A stretch of 64,000 nucleotides of DNA from Xylocopa sonorina (taxonomy: Eukaryota > Arthropoda > Insecta > Hymenoptera > Apidae): NCBI RefSeq assembly GCF_050948175.1, contig NW_027490123.1, positions 1,178,001 through 1,242,000 on the forward strand, written 5' to 3'. The notes beneath the pieces are model-generated. The model was given only the letters and a program-made list of their open reading frames with translations. It ran no database searches and was not told where the DNA came from. A program made the position numbers and the translations under genes. Shown in pieces: positions 1 to 12,578 of the stretch. How positions within the stretch are numbered: position 1 is the stretch's first letter; every line of letters begins with the position of its first letter.

Positions 1-2088
1 ATGTTTCATGACAAGATATAATATTCATTGCGAAGTGTCATGATTACCTCGTATTCACTTCAAATGAATGTAAATGCGACACTTCCTTGCTAGGAAATAG
101 CGTTTGCAGATGTCTACGTATCGTAGCAGTAGAGTTCGAATGCTTCTTAAAACGCGATATCGCATCTCATTCCTATGTTTCATGACAAGATATAATATTC
201 ATTGCGAAGTGCCATGTATACCTCGTATTCACTTCAAATGAATGTAAATGCGACACTTCCTTGCTAGGAAATAGCGTTTGCAGATGTCTACGTATCGTAG
301 CAATAGTGTTCGTATGCTTCTTAAAACTCGATATCGCATCTCATTTCTATGTTTCATGGTAAGATATAATATTCATTGCGAAGTGTCATGTATACCTTGC
401 ATACGCTTGAAATGAATGTAAATGCGACACTCCCTTGCTAGGAAATAGCGTTTGCAGATGTCTACGTATCGTAGCAGTGGAGTTCGAATGCTTCTTAAAA
501 CGCGATATCGCACCTTATTTCTATGTTTCATGACAAGATATAATATTCATTGCGAAGTGTCATGTATACCTCGTATTCACTTCAAACCAATGTAAATGCA
601 ATACTTCCTTGCAAGGAAGTAGCGTTTGCAGATGGCTACGTATCGTAGCAAGAGAATTCTAATGCTTCTTAAAACGCGATGTCGCATCTCATTTCTATGT
701 TCCATGATAAGATATAATATTCATTGCAATGTGTCGTGTATATCTCGTATTCACTTCACAGGATTGTAAATGCGACACTTCCTTGCTAGGAAATGGCTTT
801 CCCAGATGTGTACGTATCGAAGAAATAGAGTTCTAATACTTCTTAAAACGCGATATCGCATCTCATTTCTATGACTCATGATAAGATGTAATATTCATTG
901 CGAAGTATCTTGATTACCTCGCATACACTTCGAAAGAATGTAAATGCGATTCTTCCTTGCTAGGAAATAGCGTTTGCAGATGACTACGTATCGTAGCAAG
1001 AGAGTTCTAATGCTTCTGAAAACAAGATATCGCATCACATTTCTATGTTTCATGACAAGATATAATATTCATTGCGAAGTGTCATGATTACCTCGTATTC
1101 ACTTCAAATGAATGTAAATGCGACACTTCCTTGCTAGGAAATAGCGTTTGCAGATGTCTACGTATCGTAGCAGTAGAGTTCGAATGCTTCTTAAAACGCG
1201 ATATCGCATCTCATTCTTATGTTTCATGACAAGATATAATATTCATTGCGAAGTGCCATGTATACCTCGTATTCACTTCAAATGAATGTAAATGCGACAC
1301 TTCCTTGCTAGGAAATAGCGCTTGCAGATGTCTACGTATCGTAGCAATAGAGTTCGAATGCTTCTTAAAACTCGATATCGCATCTCATTTCTATGTTTCA
1401 TGGTAATATATAATATTCATTGTGAAGAGTCATGTATACCTTGCATACGCTTGAAATGAATGCAATTGCGACTCTCTCTTTCTAGGAAATAGCGTTTGCA
1501 GATGTCTACGTATCGTAGCAGTGGAGTTCGAATGCTTCTTAAAACGCGATATCGCATCTCATTACTATGTTTCATGACAAGATATAATATTCATTGCGAA
1601 GTGTCATGATTACCTCGTATTCACTTCAAGTGAATGTAAATGCGACACTTCCGTTCTAGGAAATAGCGTTTGCAGATATCTGCGTATCGTAGCAATAGAG
1701 TTCTAGTGCTTCTTAAAACGCGATATCGCATCTCATTTCTATGTTTCATGATAAGATACAATATTCATTGCGAAGTGTCATGTATACCTCGTATTCACTT
1801 CACAAGAATGTAAATGCGACACTTCCTGTCTAGGAAATAGCGTTTGCAGCTGTCTACGTATCGTAGCAATAGAGTTCGAATGCTTCCTAAAACGCGATAT
1901 CGCATCTCATTCCTATGTTTCATGATAAGATTTAATATTCATTGCGAAGTATCTTGATTACCTCATATACACTTCAAAAGAATGTAAATGCGATTCTTCC
2001 TTGCTAGGAAATAGCGTTTGCAGATGACTACGTATCGTAGCAAGAGAGATCTAATGCTTCTTAAACCGCGATATCGCGTCTCATTTCT
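1..2088 (+). repeat. Higher-order repeat: two copies of a 6-monomer, 1044-bp unit
   Basis: Diagnostic variants recur at a spacing of 1044 bp rather than 174 bp. Examples are the cgaagtatcttgattacc variant at 901 and 1945, and the atgtttcatgacaag start at 1 and 1045. A catggtaa variant and an aactcgatatcgc variant also recur in the same slots. Monomers 1, 2, 3, 5 and 6 match their counterparts well; monomer 4 matches less well. This is a higher-order repeat layered on the basic satellite. Confidence 0.85.
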
Positions 2089-3207
2089 ATGTTTCATGAT
2101 AAGATATAATATTCATTGCGAAGTGTCATGTATACCTCGTATTCACTTCAAATGAATGTAAATGCGACACTTCCTTTCTAGGAAATTACGTTTCCAGATG
2201 TCTACGTATCGAAGCAATAGAGTTCCAATGCTTCTTAAACCGCGATATCGCATCTCATTTCTATGTTTCATGATAAGATACAATATTCATTGCGAAGTGT
2301 CATGTATACCTCGTATTCACTTCACAAGAATGTCAAGGCGACACTACCTTAATAGGAAATAGCGTTTGCAGATGTCTACGTATCGAAGCAATAGAGTTCT
2401 AATGCATCTTATATCGCGATATCGCATCACATATCTATGTTTCATGATAAGATATAATATTCACTTCATGAGAAGTGTTATGTATAACTCGCATACACTT
2501 CAAGTGAATGTAAGTGCGACACTTCCTTGCTAGGAAATAGCGTTTGCAGATGTCAACGTATCGTAGCAATAGACTTCTAATTCTTCTCAAAACGCGATAT
2601 CGCATCTCATTTCTATATTTCATGATAAGATATAATATTCATTGCGAAGTGTCATGTATACCTCGTCTACACTTGAATAGATTGCAAATGCCACACTTCC
2701 TTGCGACGGAATAGTGTTTCTAGGTGTCTACGCATCGAAGCAATAGATTTCTAACTCTTTATAATACGCGATATCGCATATCAGTTCTATGTCACATGAT
2801 AAGATGTAATTTCAATGCAACGCGTTATGTATATCTCCTCTACACTTCAAATTAGTGTAAATGCATCACTTCCTTGCTACGGAATATCGTTTCTATATCT
2901 GAAGGTTTAGAAGCAATAGAATTCTAATGCTTCGTAAAACGCGGCTGCGCATCTTACTTCTATATTTCATGGTATGATGTAATGTTCATAGCATTGCGTT
3001 ATGTTTATCTGCTTCTGCACATGAATTGAGTGTGAACCCTACACTTTCTTGCCCGGGGATAGCGTTTCTAGTTGTCCTGGTGCCGAAGCATTTAATTTCT
3101 CATGCTTCATGCACCGCAATATCGCATTTCATATAAACAGTTCAAAGTATGTTAGAAGGTTGTAAAGCTCTATGCATCGCATTATGCTTATCTGCTTCTG
3201 TGCTTCA
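1..3207 (+). repeat. 174-bp satellite, subfamily S1, + orientation
   Basis: Head-to-tail monomers; the gcgatatcgc box recurs at about 155, 329, 503 and 677, giving a 174-bp period. Each monomer holds the palindromic box, a tcatgataagata stretch, an acttcaaaagaatgtaaatg stretch, a ccttgctaggaa stretch and ctacgtatcgtag. Monomers become clearly more diverged from about 2650 to 3200, as expected at an array edge next to other DNA. The short ORFs here are by-products of a monomer length divisible by three. Confidence 0.97.
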
Positions 3208-3220
3208 TAATGCTCTGGTA

Positions 3221-3812
3221 TGTGAGAAGGTCCTCAACCATCCTTAACCCCCTAAAGAGAAGTCAAAAGTCCAGCGGCCCTGCGGGTGGGCCATGGGAGC
3301 GCGGCGCGCGAGGCGCTACGCAATTTAAATGATCAGGAGGATCCCCTCAGGGACACCAAAGGGGGCGAGAAGAGGAAATCGCCGAAATCCACTGATCGAT
3401 GGACCCGAACAATACCGAAGCCTACAGCCCACTCCACCAAGGAGCCCCGAGGAGGATCCAGGAGACCCGAGGACCACCAGCGAATTCATGGAACCTAAAG
3501 AAGAGAACGTGAGAGCCTATTCGCTAAAGCGTCCCATTTCTTTTGTCGCATATTGTATATTGTATCTTATATCGTGAAGCGAGTTATGATACCCGGTAAT
3601 TCGCGGCGTGTTGCGTAGTTTCCCGTATCCCTTGTTAGTTAAACCCACGTCGAGACCATAAATAAACATGCCGTGACTTCAGTATCTCGCGACCTGAGTG
3701 TGTGTACTTGGCTAGGCGTAGTTGAGAGGAGGAGCATTTCGAAATTTCAAGGGTTGTTCCGCCCCACTATTCCCGGGGTCGTGTAGTCTATCCCTTTGCT
3801 ACTTTCTGAACA
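3221..3812 (+). mobile_element. LTR of a truncated Ty3/Gypsy-like retrotransposon
   Basis: The satellite stops near 3210 and a GC-richer segment begins with TGTGAGAAGG and ends with CTGAACA, the TG...CA ends of an LTR of about 592 bp. It contains an aataaa signal near 3662 and, two bases after its end, a tRNA-like primer-binding site. Only about 100 bp of internal leader follow before the left arm of the inverted duplication starts, so no coding part is left. The 70-82 aa ORFs inside it resemble nothing I recognise and are probably fortuitous. Confidence 0.6.
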
Positions 3813-3814
3813 GC

Positions 3815-3825
3815 TGGCGCCCAAG
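3815..3825 (+). other. Primer-binding site, tRNA-Lys type (tggcgccca)
   Basis: The string tggcgcccaa follows the LTR by two bases. TGGCGCCCA is complementary to the 3' end of a tRNA-Lys primer used by many Gypsy elements and retroviruses. It fixes the orientation of the LTR as a 5' LTR on the + strand. Confidence 0.6.
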
Positions 3826-3839
3826 AAAAGTTGTACGTG

Positions 3840-3864
3840 AGGTATAAAAGTACGTTTTATACCT
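3840..3864. repeat. Short perfect inverted repeat in the LTR-element leader
   Basis: aggtataaaa and ttttatacct form a 10-bp stem around a 5-nt loop, 15 bp after the primer-binding site. It may be an RNA hairpin in the element leader; no function is shown. Confidence 0.6.
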
Positions 3865-5446
3865 TAAAGCATTTAGATAATAACCCCTTCGAGCTTCCCT
3901 GACTTACTATATATAGGTTTCCGTCACAACTAATAGGAACCATCACTTTACATAGATATATAGAACACACATAGTTTTAAACGTAGAACTGAGAGTTTGA
4001 GAACTTACTTTGAAACGTTAGTAGTGAGGAATTCCATCGGATTTCATAGAAATTCAGAACTTACTTGCTATGAAACATAGGCAGATAAGGGCCATCGCGT
4101 TGCTTAGAACTTTAGAACTTGCTTACTTCAACAAAGATTTCTATTGGCTTCGTCCGTTCTTTTAGAAGAGTTTTTGATATACCACATACTTTTCACGCTT
4201 CTGATATCTTTGAAAGTTCGCGAGACGTAATCGTTTAAGTTTTAAAATGATTACTTAGTGTGGATTATTATTTAGTAACTCGCTCATAAACGAGTCTGCA
4301 TAGGATTTAATCCATAAGTTTTTAAGCCTGGAATTTATGCAGTTATTTGTTATTCACTTATTGCTCAAACGACAAAGATTCTGACCACTTCAAAATGGTT
4401 GACTTTCATCAATTTTCTTAAAAATTGAAATACTGCCCATTTGCTTGCATTAAAGACTGTAATTAAAGCTTTCAAAACATTTTACCTCTTATAGATGAAA
4501 TTGAATGTTTGACTTTTCTAACTCCTGTTTAGACATCTTTCTATTGGAATGTTCAAGTATTTTTCATATTCGTAATTATTGAAAATGTTTTGCTTCGTTC
4601 TCTAATTTAATATTTAGAATTTCCTAAGAAATATTTTTTATCGTAGTGAAGTATATAATTGCAATTAGAATTCTTTATGAAATAATAATAACAGGGAGGT
4701 ATGTATCCATTCTTATAGTTTGGTAAAGAGTATTTAATCTTACTATTTAAAATGAAACATTAAGATTTGTTTACAATATAATGCAATTTAATTAACTTTT
4801 GATTTAAGTTCACAATGACAATCCCCCATATTTCAACAATTTTGTTAGCTGTCCTCAGGAATCCGCAGCTCAGTACTTATAAAATGGACGACACAAAGAA
4901 CAGCCTAACCAAACGTATTCGAACCGATATTTCAATACTAATCTTATCATGTTTAACTTATGCTGCAAACTATTGAAATGCCCTTCGAAAAGTGTTTATT
5001 CACAGTGAAGTAAACGGTAAGTATTACGCCTTCCACTACTGTTTACAATACGTATGTTTCATTTACTATCAAAACCGTGAGTATTATCGCCTTTCTTTAT
5101 TTTTTGTAACCTTCAATGCCTTCTTGTTACAGATCGTTAAACTTGCTTTAAAATGCTCTATCGTATTACGGAAGAATGGACATACCAATTCATTTTAAAA
5201 AATGAAGGTAACCTTCATATGTACAACATAACTCCACTTACAAAAAAACTATTTTCATCAACGGATGGGCCCTTTGTACTATGCAATTTTATATTAGCAA
5301 AAACTTCTATGAAACTTATAGTTTCGTGGATATCTGAGGTGCTAATTATTACTGCCCCACCCTGTATATTGTTATGGATGTGTCCAACAAGGCAACGATG
5401 AACAGAGTTAAATTTAATATTATGATGTTTATTATTTTACTTATAG

Positions 5447-5649
5447 TATATTCGTTTTTCTGGAATTTTGCCAAAAAACAATGTTCACGATGTCGACAGA
5501 TGAATATATTTGCCTTAGAATTACAAGAGCCAACAATTTCGAAAGTAGAATATTTCTTTACTTCGCTAACCGAATTGCAAACGTTAAGTAAAGTGCGTGC
5601 CTTTCAAAACAGTCAGATGCAAATTACGATACAACGTTTCCAAGAAATG
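5447..5649 (+). pseudogene. Exon-like ORF resembling the post-RING region of a ZIP3/RNF212-type E3 ligase
   Basis: The open frame (5374-5670, 98 aa) contains a CSRCR cysteine pair followed by a run matching the usual order after the last zinc-binding pair of meiotic ZIP3/RNF212/Vilya-like RING proteins: a short linker, an FF-type hydrophobic patch, a basic-hydrophobic helix and an FQxSQ segment leading into a coiled coil. An ag acceptor ends at 5446 and a good donor (atg|gtacgt) lies at 5650, so I read 5447-5649 as one exon. No upstream RING half with its conserved cysteines and histidine was found, so this is a fragment. The family call is by pattern only; an unrelated small membrane protein is the alternative, because the frame upstream of the acceptor encodes a hydrophobic segment. 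A diverged copy lies in the right arm. Confidence 0.35.
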
Positions 5650-5776
5650 GTACGTGCCACTGTTTTTTAATTTCCGTTTATTTAATCAAAGGAAATTTAA
5701 TTGAAATATCCGCAAAATTTGAGGACAAAAAGTTATTGTAATTTTACGCAACATATATGATGGTGATAAAGGGTAA

Positions 5777-5920
5777 GTATACGGAACTGAAAATGGAAAG
5801 TAGCGAGCAGAAAAAGAAACTGATGGAGCTACAAAGTAGATTGATACATCCGTCAAATGATGATTCTAGGTTAATAAAATCTGTTAATCAAAGAACTATT
5901 GCAAAAATCAAGTATAATTA
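5777..5920 (+). pseudogene. Possible next exon: Lys/Glu-rich coiled-coil end with stop
   Basis: Too short for a normal ORF call, but the frame beginning at aagggtaagtatacgg reads as a charged helix (TELKMESSEQKKKLMELQ, then SRLIHPSNDDSR) and ends in TAA near 5920. The composition is that of a coiled coil with a polar tail. That is what would follow the exon at 5447-5649 in a ZIP3/RNF212-type protein. The acceptor before it is weak. This part is missing from the right-arm copy. It is coding-like by composition only. Confidence 0.3.
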
Positions 5921-7320
5921 ATATTACTTCTGCTCAAAGGCTATAATAGAATTGGACCGAAATGGGTACAAAACAGGCAATTATATCTATACGTTCTATT
6001 CTATGCAAAGGCAAATATTTCAAAGAGAAAAGATGTGTTACTTACAAATTACTTATGTTCCTAGATATCTCACTAATTCAGGCTTTTTGTCTTGCAGAAC
6101 TAATCATGCATTTAACATGTAAAGGGGTCGAAGAATAGTAAAAGATTTTCATATTTCGTAGCGTAGGCTGACATTTACTAATGGGGAAGCTGTTTCCATA
6201 AAAATTATAAGCAAATATGAAAAATGACTAAACTGGGACATTTATTTATTTTGATTCCAAAATAGATACACCGGCACAAAACAAAGATATAAGAACTCGA
6301 TTTTATTATTTTCTATAAACTAACTCGATAGGGCGATTTTTTCCATAAAGTCGATAATTACTTTGTCATAAAAATATATACACTTATTTTATATATATTT
6401 TCTTCAATTTATTGTTACAAATTCATGCAATTGAGGGTTACATTAAATACGATGAGAACATGTTATTTCAAAAATTACACAAGGCGAAGTTAGGCACGCA
6501 ACAGCATGAATTTTTATTTTATAAGTAATATTTTTTTTATAAATAATATTTTTAGTCTATGATGGATTGAAAGAAATATACACGACTCGCTCAATAACTA
6601 TAAATATAGGAAAACGACCATCAAAATGTCTATCAATACTCATATGCTGAACATCTACTGACATCTAACGGTTCTAATTTGTATGAAAGCACAGGTTCCC
6701 CATTGCCAAATGTGAACCTGCGTCATTGCTGAGGAGATTCATGAATGGTGCGATGGTACGCGTGTCACCATGGTGCTGGTGCTGCGCGATTCGCTTGTCT
6801 AGAACGTGCTGGTAACACGTTCTGGCATTTTAGTTAACGAATCCGGTCACAGATGACTACGAATCAGTTGACACTCCTCGGAAGTGGCAATATAGTGCCG
6901 GCATGGTGTCGCTACCATCTTGCCGTTTGTTATCTGGGATGCTTTTTAGTGCATTATTCGGAATTGAATTTGAACACATAGCTACTTAATCGCGAATTTG
7001 TATGTACATAATTATACATGACTGCATAAAAAGGATATCATATACTTTTATAATCAATGCGATATAAGAATATAAAACGAAGAACTATCCACTCCCATCA
7101 GGAGTGAAAACAATGTTTGGTACGCAAAGTTCATTGCAAAATATAATCAAGCAGTTAATATATCATATCACAGCACACAATGAATCACTGAATGTATAAT
7201 GATATGAATAGTAAGAAAAACATATTTACCTGTTAGATGATTATAAATTCAAATTTAAAAGTCCAAGTCACATTTAATATATTATTGTTTAACAAGGTGA
7301 TTTAATGTTGTTTCAAATAG

Positions 7321-7362
7321 GCGTGCAGAACTAGCTCGTACTTCTGTCAATGTAATTTCATT
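7321..7362 (+). pseudogene. Truncated copy of the exon-like ORF ending SGGFSKF
   Basis: After a ttgtttcaaatag acceptor-like site the same reading frame as at 24338-24455 starts, but it is cut after about 14 codons where LINE sequence begins. The breakpoint shares the bases gtaatt with the LINE side. Confidence 0.4.
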
Positions 7363-7880
7363 CGAAAAATACAAAGGATAGGAAGAAATATTCTCCAATA
7401 TATAACATATATAAATCAACGGATGCAAGAGGGAACACTTGATCTCGGTGTAACGAGACCGGGGCGTCATCCTGCAGTAATCGTATTGTCTGTTCCGAGA
7501 TGGTGTAGAGAGGGAATGTGGAGGGTGAAAAGCATAAAATAACAACAATGTAACTAAAGAGAAAGAGAAAGAAAATATGTGGAAGCATTGCATTTATTAA
7601 GAGGAAATCCTAGAAATATCAAACAACAGATTATATACCATGCTGTAAGGTACAACGAAATAGACGATATCGTGAGAGAAACTAAAAAAATCGAGAAACT
7701 TAAAAAGAAAATAATAATTTAGATTGAGCGCATCAATATCGCTGATCACGGCAAACTTAATGGAAAACGCATAACGATGAATCGGTTAGAGTATAAGATA
7801 GATGTTGGTCGCGGTTTGAGTGACCCTGGAAATCCTTTGCCCGCATCAGGGCAGGCAGTAGGATGGTGAAGGGCCTGCCC
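7363..7880 (+). mobile_element. R1-clade LINE fragment (5' region of ORF1)
   Basis: This segment is the reverse complement of 28480-28960, the 5' part of the longer LINE copy. Shared landmarks are a ggagaatattt stretch, a caaacaacagattatatacc stretch and gcatcagggcaggcagtaggatgg. Reading frames are broken. It abuts the truncated duplicated unit at 7362 and satellite at about 7883. Confidence 0.8.
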
Positions 7881-7882
7881 TC

Positions 7883-10800
7883 CTGTTGCTTGGATCTATA
7901 GAATTCACATTCTTTTGTAGAGTAGAAGCAGATAATTATAATGCTTTTCATAGAAGATTACTGCTTACTTAATTCGAAACGTTGAAATGAGATGAGTCAT
8001 GGCATTGTATGATGCATTAATACTCTATTGTCTCGACATGTAGACACTACGAAGGGCAATCCTGTTGCATGGAGCTGTAGAATTTACATTCTTATGAAGT
8101 TTTAAAGCAGATAAGCATAGAGCTATGCATAAGAGATTACAGCATTCTTACTTTGAAACGATAAAATTAGATGCGCCAGCGGATTGCATGGAGAATTCGA
8201 GCTCGATTGCTTTAACAGACAGACACTACGGAGCGCCATGCCGTTGCATGGAATTATATAGTTCACATTCTATTGAAGACATCTAACAGTTAAGCATAAT
8301 GTTATGGATATATGATTACAGATTCTTTGCTTTGAAACGTTGAAATGAGATGCGACATCGCGCTGCATGAAGTATTAGAAATGTCTTGCTTGGACACGTA
8401 GAGATCTGGAAACGATATTCTGTTGCAAGTTAGTATAGGATTCACATCCTTCTAAGGTCTAGATGCAGACAAATGTAACATATTGCATAGAACATTGCAA
8501 TTTACCATGAATCATTGAAATGACTTGCGACATCGCGTTGAATGAAGCAATAGTACTCTATTGCTTCGAAAAGTAGACATCTAAGAACGCAATTCCCTTG
8601 CAAGGAAGTGTAGAAATCACAGTCTTTTGACGTGTATATGCAGACAAGCATAACGAGATGTGTAGAGCATTTTTATCTACTTACATACTTCGAACTGTTG
8701 ATATCAAATGCGATATCGCGTTTTATATAGCATTAGAAATCTATTGCTTCAATACGTGCACATCTAGAAACGCTACCACCTGGCAAGATATTGTAGGATC
8801 TTTATAATGTTGACGTGTAGAAGCAGATAAACGTAACGCGTTTCATTGAATATTACATCTCAACATGCGGCATTGAAACGAGATGCGACATCGATCTGAA
8901 TAAAGTAATAGAACTTTATTGCTTCGACAAGTAGATATCTAAAAACGCTATCCCCCTGCAAGGGAGTGTAGGGTTCACATTCGCTAGAAGTGTTGAAGAG
9001 TTAAACGTAACGCGCTGCATTGAATATTACATCTTACAATACACATTGAAATGTGATGCGAGATCGCGATAAATGATGTATTAGAACTCTATTGCTTCGA
9101 CACATTTACAATTAGAATCGCTATCCTTTTGTCAGGAAATGTGGAAACCACACTTTTGGGGCGCAGAAGCAGATGAGCATAATGATATATATATAGTGCA
9201 TTAAATTCTACAGACATACTTCGAACTGTTGATATGAAATGCGATATTGCGAAGCATGAAGCATGAGAAATTAAATGCTTCGGCACCTGGACATCTAGAA
9301 ACGCTATCGCCGGCAAGGAAGTGTAGAGTTCACATTCAATTGATGTGCAGAAGCAGATAAACATAACGCGATACAATGAATATTACATCATATCATGCGG
9401 CATTGAAATGAGTAGCGAAATCGAATTGAATGCAGTAAGAGAACTCTATTGCTTCTACGCATAGATACCTAGAAACGCTATCCCGTTGGAAGAAAGTGTG
9501 GGATTTATATTCTTTTTGTATGCAGATACACAAAGCGCGTTGCATTGAATACTATATCTTAACGCAGAACAACGAAATGAGATGCGACATCGCACGGAAT
9601 CAGGTAACAGAACCCTGTTGTTTTTACACATTGACATCTAGAAACGCTATTCTCTTGCGAGGAAGTGTAGCATCACATTGTTTTGCAGTGTAGAAGCAGA
9701 TAAGAATAGTCTGATTTATAGATCATTAAAATCTACATACATACTTTGAACTCTTGATGTGAAATGCTATATCGCGTTCTATGAAGCATTAGAACTCCTT
9801 TGCCTCGATTCGTAGACATCTAGAAACACTGTTCCGTAGCAAGGAAGTAATGCATCCACTTTCATTTGAAGTGTAGACGAGATATACATAACGCGTTGCA
9901 TTGAGATCACATCTGATCATGTAACATAGACATGAGATGCGATATCGTGTTTTAAGAAGCACCAGAACACTATAGCTTCGATACATAGACATCTGGAAAC
10001 GCTATTTCCTAGCAAGGAAGTGTGGCGTTTACATACTTATGAAGTGTAGACGAAGAATACATAGCACTTTGCAATGAATATTATATCCTATCATGAAACA
10101 TAGACATGAGATGCGATATGGCGTTTTAAGAAGCATTAGAAGTCTATTGCTTCGATACGTAGACATCTGGAAACGCTATTTCCTAACAAGAAAGAGTGGC
10201 ATTTACATTCATTTGAAGTTTAGACGAGATATACATATCACATCGCAATGAATATTATATCTTATCGTGAAACATAGAAAAGAGATGAGATATCGCGTCT
10301 TACAAAGCACTAGAACTCTATTGCTTCGATACGTAGCAATCTGGAAACGCTATTTCCAAGCAAGGAAGGGACGCATTTACATTCAATTGAAGTGTAGACG
10401 AGGTTTACATAACACTTCGTAATGAATATTATGTCTTGTCATGAAACATAGAAATGAGAAGAGATATCTCGTCTTAAGAAGTATTAGAACTGTATTGCTG
10501 CGATACGTAGACTTCCGGAAACGATATTTCCTAGCAGAGATGTGTGGCGTTTACATTCTCTTGAAGTGTAGACGAGGTATACATAACACTTCGCAATGAA
10601 TATTATGTCTTATCATGAAACATACATATGAAATGTAATATCGCGTTTTAAGAAGCATTAAAACGCTATTGCTTCGATACGTAGACATCTGCAAACGCAA
10701 TTTCCTAGCAAGGCAATGTCCCATTTTCATTCATTTGAAGTCTTGACGAGGTATACACAACACTTCGCAATGGATATTATATCTTGTCATGAAAGATAGA

Positions 10801-12578
10801 AATGAGATGCGATATCGTGTTTTAAGATGCATTAGAAATCTATAGATTCGATACGTAGACATTTGGAAATGCTATTTCCTAGCAAGGAAGTGTCGCATTT
10901 ACAATCTTTTGAAGTGTAGACGAGGTATACATAACACTTCCCAATGAATATCATATATCTTATCATGAATCATAGTATTGAGGTGCGATATCGCGTTTTG
11001 AGAAGCATTAGAACCATATTACTTCGATTCATAGACATCTGGAAACGCTACTTCCTAGCAAACAAGTGTGGTACTTACATTGTTTTAGAGTATAGACGAG
11101 TTATACATAACACTTCGCAATGAATATGATATCTTATCATGGAACATAGAAATGAGATGCGATATCGCGTTTTAAGAAGCAGTAGAACTCTATTGCTTCG
11201 ATACGTAGATATCTGGTAGAGCTATTTCCTAGCAAGGAATTGTGACATTTACATTCTTTTGAAGTGTAGATGAGGCATACATAACACTTCGCAATGTATA
11301 TTGTATCTTGTCATGAAACATGGAATTGTGATGCGATATCTCGTTTAAAGAAGCGTTAGAGCTCTATTGCTTCGATACGTAGACATCTGGAAACGCATTC
11401 CCTAGAAAGGATGTGTGGCATTTACATTATTTTTAAGTGTATACGAGGTTTACATAACACTTCGCAATGAATATTATGTGTTATCATGAAGCATAGATAT
11501 GAGATGCGATATCGCGATTCAAGAAGCATTAGAACTATATTGCTTCGATATGTAGACATCTGGAAACGCATTTCCTAGAAAGGATGTGTGGTATTTACAT
11601 TCTTTTGAAGTGTGGACGTGGTATACATAAAACTTCGCAATGAATATTATATCTTGTCATGTAACATAGAAATAGGATGTGATGTCGCGTTTTAAGAAGC
11701 ATTAGAACACTATTGCTTCGATATGTAGACATATGGAAATGCTATTTCCTAGCAAGGAAGCGTGACATTTACATTCTTTTGAAGTATAGACGAGGTATAC
11801 ATAACACTTCGCAATGAAAGTTGTATCTTATCATGAAACATAGAACTGAGATGCGATATCCCGTTTTAAGAAGCATCAGCACACTATCGCTTCAATACGT
11901 AGACATTTTGAAACGCTATTTCCTAGCAAGGAAGTGTCGCATTTACATTCTTTTGAAGTGTAGACGAGGCATACATAACACTTCGCAATGAATGTTGTAT
12001 CTTGTCATGAAACATGGAATTGTGATGCGATATCGCGTTTTAGGAAGCATCAGAACTCTATTGCTTCGATAGGTAGACAACTGGAAACGCATTTCTTAGC
12101 AAGGCTGTATGGCATTTATATTCTTTTGAAGTGTAGACGAGGTATAAAAAACAATTCGCAATGAATATTATATCTTATCATGGAACATAGAAATTAGATA
12201 CTATATCGCGTACTAAGAAGCATTAGAACTATATTGCTTCGATACGTAGGCATCTGTAAATGCATTTACAAGCAAGTAAGTGCGGCACTTACATTCTCTG
12301 GAAGTGAAAACGAGGAATATATAACACTTCGCAATGAATATTATATCTTATCATGAAACATAGATCTGAGATGCGATATCGCGTTTTAAGAAGCATCAGA
12401 ATACTATTGCTTCGATACGTATACATTCTTATGAAGTGTAGATGAGGTATACATAACACTTCGCAATGAATATTATATCTTATCATGAACCTTCGAAATG
12501 AAATGCGATATCGCGTTTTTAGAAGCATTAGAACTCTATTGCTTCGACACTTAGACATCTGGAAACGTTACTTCCTAT
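7883..12578 (-). repeat. 174-bp satellite, - orientation
   Basis: Monomers read as gagatgcgatatcgcgtttt on the + strand, the reverse of block 1-3207. The first 1.8 kb (to about 9700) is diverged and partly S2-like; 9700-12578 is more homogeneous S1. Many apparent ORFs run through it on both strands. There is no gene. Confidence 0.96.

Larger units (their letters stand above)
3900..7362 (+). repeat. Left outer copy of a ~5-kb duplicated unit
   Basis: From about 3900 to 5650 this is the reverse complement of 33545-35770. From 6480 to 7362 it matches 23486-24370 directly and 32690-33515 in reverse. The segment 5650-6480 has no partner in the right arm. The outermost 4000-4140 shows the same ~58-bp degenerate period as 35590-35770. 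The copy ends at 7362, where LINE sequence begins inside an exon-like ORF. The stretch 4480-5440 holds AT-rich non-coding DNA with weak splice-like signals (ggtaagt at 5036, ttgttacag at 5125) and nothing recognisable. Confidence 0.85.

Noticed and set aside
3286..3577. Proline/arginine-rich overlapping ORFs of 70 and 82 aa
   Set aside because: They lie inside an LTR with TG...CA ends and a primer site; no family resemblance.
7757..7951. A 64-aa - strand ORF at the LINE/satellite junction
   Set aside because: It spans the border of two unrelated repeats and has no recognisable motif.
12289..12558. An 89-aa ORF with an internal protein repeat (MLLKTRYRIS twice)
   Set aside because: It is translated satellite. 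The monomer length (174) is a multiple of three, so frames stay open across monomers and yield repeated peptides in all blocks.
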